A stretch of 12,418 nt of DNA. It comes from an uncultured Pseudomonadota bacterium (GTDB taxonomy: Bacteria > Pseudomonadota > Gammaproteobacteria > Burkholderiales > SG8-39). A program made the translations under genes and the position numbers. Shown here piece after piece: positions 7,013 through 12,418 of this stretch (positions are counted from its first letter, which is position 1; the number at the start of each line of letters is the position of its first letter). The notes below the pieces were generated by a model, which ran no database searches, was not told the origin of the DNA, and worked only from the letters and a program-made list of their open reading frames with translations. The stretch covers positions 1 through 12,418 of the forward strand of contig CAIVVS010000097.1 in NCBI GenBank assembly GCA_903909415.1, read 5' to 3'.

Positions 7013-7809
7013 GCGGCGACACCCTGGTCCTGCAGTCCTGGCCGCCCACGCGGCTCGCGCCCTGGCTGGAACGCTGCGTGGGCTCGGTGGCGGACTGGGC
7101 TGCGCTGCGCGGTTACCGCTACCGCTACGTGGATGACCGCCTGCTGGACATCGTGCCGGCGTGGTACCGCGAACGCTGCGGGATGCAGCGCCTGGCGGTG
7201 ACCGACCTCGGCCGGCTGCTGCTGATGCGGGAAGCGCTGGCCGACGCGGACTGCGAGCGCGTGGTCTGGGTGGATGCCGACGTGCTGGTGTTCGACCCGC
7301 AGCGCTTCACCGCCGACGCCCGGGACGACGCAGCCTTCAGCCGCGAGTGCTGGATCTGGCGCGACGCGCAGGGCGCGGTCAAGTCCGTCACCGGAATCAA
7401 CAACGCGCTGATGGCGATGCGCCGCGGCACGCCGCTGCTGGATTTCTACATCCGCGCCTGCGAGCGCATCGTCGCCGAGACGCCGGCGGACAAGCTGCAG
7501 CACAACGACGTGGGCACGGTGTTCCTGAGCCGGCTGGGACAGGCGATGCCGCTGGCGCTGGTGCCGGGGATGGAGCTGTTCAGTCCGGCGCTGGTGGCGG
7601 ACATCGCCGCGGGTGGCGGCGAGGTGGTCGCGACCTTCGCGCGCGGCATGCCGCGTGCGGTGGCCTGCGCCAACCTGTGCCGCTCGCTGGTGGGCAAGCC
7701 GATCTGGGGCGTGACCCTGGATGAACGCGACTTGGACCGCGCGGTGGAGCGCCTGCTGGCGGACCGGGGCGAACTGCTGAACCGCCACCTGCCCGGGGGA
7801 CTCGCCTGA
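7009..7809 (+). CDS. Putative glycosyltransferase-like protein (GT-A fold, DxD motif)
   Basis: A 266-residue protein with no signal peptide or membrane segment. It has features of GT-A sugar-nucleotide transferases: a DLGRLLLMREAL helix (66-77), then RVVWVDADVLVFDP (84-97), in which D89-A-D91 would be the metal-binding DxD, and INNALMAMRRGTPLLDFYI (130-148) like an acceptor-side segment. N- and C-terminal ends are plain. The family assignment is by pattern only and the sugar, acceptor and product are unknown. The GTG at 7009-7011 is chosen because the in-frame region upstream to 6850 has many A/T third bases (for example CTT, TAT, GCA, TTT) and looks noncoding, whereas codons after 7009 are GC-rich; AGG lies seven bases before it. 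It stands alone, divergent from apt and convergent with the kinase gene. No other polysaccharide gene is nearby. Confidence 0.7.
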   Translation: MSGDTLVLQSWPPTRLAPWLERCVGSVADWAALRGYRYRYVDDRLLDIVPAWYRERCGMQRLAVTDLGRLLLMREALADADCERVVWVDADVLVFDPQRFTADARDDAAFSRECWIWRDAQGAVKSVTGINNALMAMRRGTPLLDFYIRACERIVAETPADKLQHNDVGTVFLSRLGQAMPLALVPGMELFSPALVADIAAGGGEVVATFARGMPRAVACANLCRSLVGKPIWGVTLDERDLDRAVERLLADRGELLNRHLPGGLA

Positions 7810-7826
7810 GGGGGCCTGCCGCCCCC
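7810..7826. terminator. GC-rich hairpin between convergent genes
   Basis: Directly after the plus-strand stop, GGGGGC (7810-7815) pairs with GCCCCC (7821-7826) around a 5-base loop. No T-run follows on either strand, so it would be a weak terminator or an RNA end-protecting hairpin for the two converging transcripts. Confidence 0.4.
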
Positions 7827-7849
7827 CGGCCGCGCTCCCCCGGCCGCGC
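7823..7849. repeat. 13-base tandem duplication in a convergent gap
   Basis: CCCCCGGCCGCGC occurs at 7823-7835 and again at 7837-7849, separated by a single T. The unit contains the palindrome CGGCCG. Together with the hairpin before it, it fills almost the whole 42-base gap. Confidence 0.7.
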
Positions 7850-7851
7850 GC

Positions 7852-9144
7852 TCAGACCATGCCGATTTTCTGGGCCTGCAGGGAATGCAGCAGGCGCTCG
7901 GACAGCATGGAGATGCGGTCGGCCATGATGTAGAGGAAGGCGGCGGAGAAGCGCCCGCGGCAGCCGTCGCTGAAGGTCGCGAGGTCCTCGGGCGTGAGCG
8001 AGATCGCCCAGCTCGGCTGCAGGGCGCTGACGTCGGCGGTGCGCGGCTGCTCGCCGCGGCGCGCATAGGCCATCTCGCCGATGCACTCGCCCGGCGAGAC
8101 GGCATTGAACACCGTGCCCCCGCTCTGCACCTTGGCCAGGCCCGAGGCGAGCACGAAGAAGCTCTGGTCCATGTCGCCCTTGGTGATCAGCACGTCGCCG
8201 GGCTCGTACTTGCGCCAGCGCGCGCGCGCGACCACTTCCCACAGTTCCACGTCGGTGAAGTCGCGGAAGAACGACAGGCGGCGGATGACGGTGAACTTCT
8301 CGGCGTCGGACAGGCTGGTGTCGCTGTCCACCTGCAGCAGCTGCTCCAGCGCGCCGGCGAACTCGGCCCAGCTGCCGAAGCGGTCGTCGCGGCGCTTGGC
8401 GAGCGCGCGCGCGACGATGGCGTCGAGCTGCACCGGCACGCCCTGCCGGCGCGTGGACGGCGCGGGTGGCTCGAGGTGGATGATCTGCTGCATCAGCGCA
8501 AAGGTGGAGTCGCCGCCGAACGGCCGGATGCCGGTGAGCAGGTGGTAGCAGACCGCGCCCACCGAGAACATGTCGGTGCGGAAGTCGAGGTCGTCGTCGC
8601 GGATCTGCTCGGGCGACATGTAGGCGGGCGACCCGACGCCGGTGACCTGGGTGGTGTCCCCGCGCGTCATCAGCGCGGCGCCGAAGTCGGCGATCTTGAT
8701 GTCGAGGTCGCCGTGCACCATGATGTTGGCCGGCTTGATGTCGCGGTGGACCACGCCCGCCTCGTTGGCGTACTCCATGGCCTTGCAGCACTTGTACAGG
8801 ATGCCGACGATGCGCTCGACCGGCAGCAGGTTCGAGGAGTCGCAGTAGTCCGACAGGCTGGTGCCGTCGACGAAGTCCATCACCAGGTAGTGCAGGTCCT
8901 CGGACACGCCGGCATCGAGGATGCTGACGATGTGCGGGTGGCGCAGCTTGCCGGCGAGGGCGGCCTCGGTCTGGAAGAAGCGCTGCGCGAGGTGGGACTC
9001 GTGCTCGTCGGCGGTGGGCTTTTCCATCACCTTGATGGCGACCTGGCGCTCCCCGAAGGGATCGTCGGCCAGGTAGACGGCGCCGGTGGCGCCCCGCCCC
9101 AGCAGGCGGAGGACGCGGTACTTGCCGATGTTTTCTGGCTGCAC
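7852..9144 (-). CDS. Hanks-type Ser/Thr protein kinase with C-terminal cyclic-nucleotide-binding domain
   Basis: A 430-residue cytoplasmic protein with no membrane segment. The kinase domain (about 8-270) is complete: glycine loop GRGATGAVY (16-24), K38 in AIKVM, E60 of helix C, HRDIKPAN (133-140) with catalytic D135, DFG (153-155), and SPE (177-179) in place of APE. HRD followed by an activation segment with several Thr/Ser suggests autophosphorylation. The second domain (about 288-385) has the cyclic-nucleotide/Crp fold: YEPGDVLITKGDMDQSFFVL (313-332) and a phosphate cassette IGEMA (355-359) with E357, then PRTA (367-370) with R368 and T369, matching the ligand-holding Glu, Arg and Ser/Thr of CRP. 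So ligand control of kinase activity is plausible; cAMP, cGMP or another nucleotide cannot be decided. The GTG at 9142-9144 is the first start codon before the kinase fold; the ribosome site is poor. It lies 83 bases past gltD on the same strand, behind a hairpin. Confidence 0.93.
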   Translation of the reverse strand: MQPENIGKYRVLRLLGRGATGAVYLADDPFGERQVAIKVMEKPTADEHESHLAQRFFQTEAALAGKLRHPHIVSILDAGVSEDLHYLVMDFVDGTSLSDYCDSSNLLPVERIVGILYKCCKAMEYANEAGVVHRDIKPANIMVHGDLDIKIADFGAALMTRGDTTQVTGVGSPAYMSPEQIRDDDLDFRTDMFSVGAVCYHLLTGIRPFGGDSTFALMQQIIHLEPPAPSTRRQGVPVQLDAIVARALAKRRDDRFGSWAEFAGALEQLLQVDSDTSLSDAEKFTVIRRLSFFRDFTDVELWEVVARARWRKYEPGDVLITKGDMDQSFFVLASGLAKVQSGGTVFNAVSPGECIGEMAYARRGEQPRTADVSALQPSWAISLTPEDLATFSDGCRGRFSAAFLYIMADRISMLSERLLHSLQAQKIGMV

Positions 9145-9190
9145 GCTGGGGCCCGTGTCCTGCTTGGTTGTGGCGTTGGCTGGTGTGGAA

Positions 9191-9215
9191 GGCGCGGCCC
9201 GCTCGGGGCCGCGCC
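9191..9215 (-). terminator. Strong hairpin downstream of gltD
   Basis: A perfect 10-bp stem, GGCGCGGCCC (9191-9200) with GGGCCGCGCC (9206-9215), and a 5-base loop, lies 12 bases past the gltD stop. The tail on the minus strand is only TTCC, so it may terminate partially. It would separate gltBD from the kinase gene. Confidence 0.6.
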
Positions 9216-9227
9216 ACCCGCGTGATG

Positions 9228-12418
<3,191 letters not shown>

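Noticed and set aside
7580..9217. Minus-strand open frame of 545 codons overlapping the kinase
   Set aside because: Same strand but another frame than a kinase with all catalytic motifs; its sequence is Arg/Gly/Pro-rich and without motifs.

Overview
The window looks like chromosomal DNA from a high-GC gammaproteobacterium, most likely of the Xanthomonadaceae/Lysobacteraceae. This rests on near-saturated G/C at third codon positions, on a Proteobacteria-type gltB-gltD pair, and on intergenic palindromes of the GGATTCCCGCTTTCGCGGGA and CCCTTCGACAGGCTCAGGGC types, which are common in xanthomonads. The genus cannot be fixed from the sequence alone. No rRNA, tRNA, insertion sequence, phage gene or CRISPR array was seen.

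Layout. Positions 1-141 hold the 3' end of an unidentified plus-strand gene. A noncoding stretch (142-417) follows, packed with palindromic repeats. From 418 to 6848 everything is on the minus strand. In transcription order it reads: apt (adenine phosphoribosyltransferase), a double-domain ABC ATPase, two branched-chain-type permeases, a BMP-family lipoprotein receptor, then, after an intrinsic terminator, a lone Rieske non-heme-iron oxygenase. apt, the ATPase and the first permease overlap or abut at their ends (TGATG at the apt/ATPase joint, a 14-base overlap at the next), which indicates one translationally coupled operon. The family (NupNOPQ/PnrA type) and the linked apt point to import of purine nucleosides or bases followed by conversion of adenine to AMP. 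The receptor gene has its own candidate promoter, which would fit a need for receptor in excess over membrane parts. The oxygenase lies at the end of the cluster without an obvious reductase partner; its substrate is unknown.

A divergent plus-strand gene at 7009-7809 encodes a DxD-containing protein that resembles GT-A glycosyltransferases. It may be preceded by a 22-codon, arginine-rich ORF that overlaps its start. Converging on it from the right is a minus-strand gene (7852-9144) for a Hanks-type Ser/Thr kinase with a C-terminal cyclic-nucleotide-binding domain. Upstream of that, also on the minus strand, are gltD (complete) and the C-terminal part of gltB, which together form NADPH glutamate synthase, the ammonia-assimilating GOGAT enzyme. 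gltB runs off the right edge.

Most of the window is core metabolism and transport. The parts most worth a second look are the Rieske oxygenase tied to a purine-type importer, the cyclic-nucleotide-domain kinase, the regulatory architecture around the receptor gene, and the composite repeat at 160-380.
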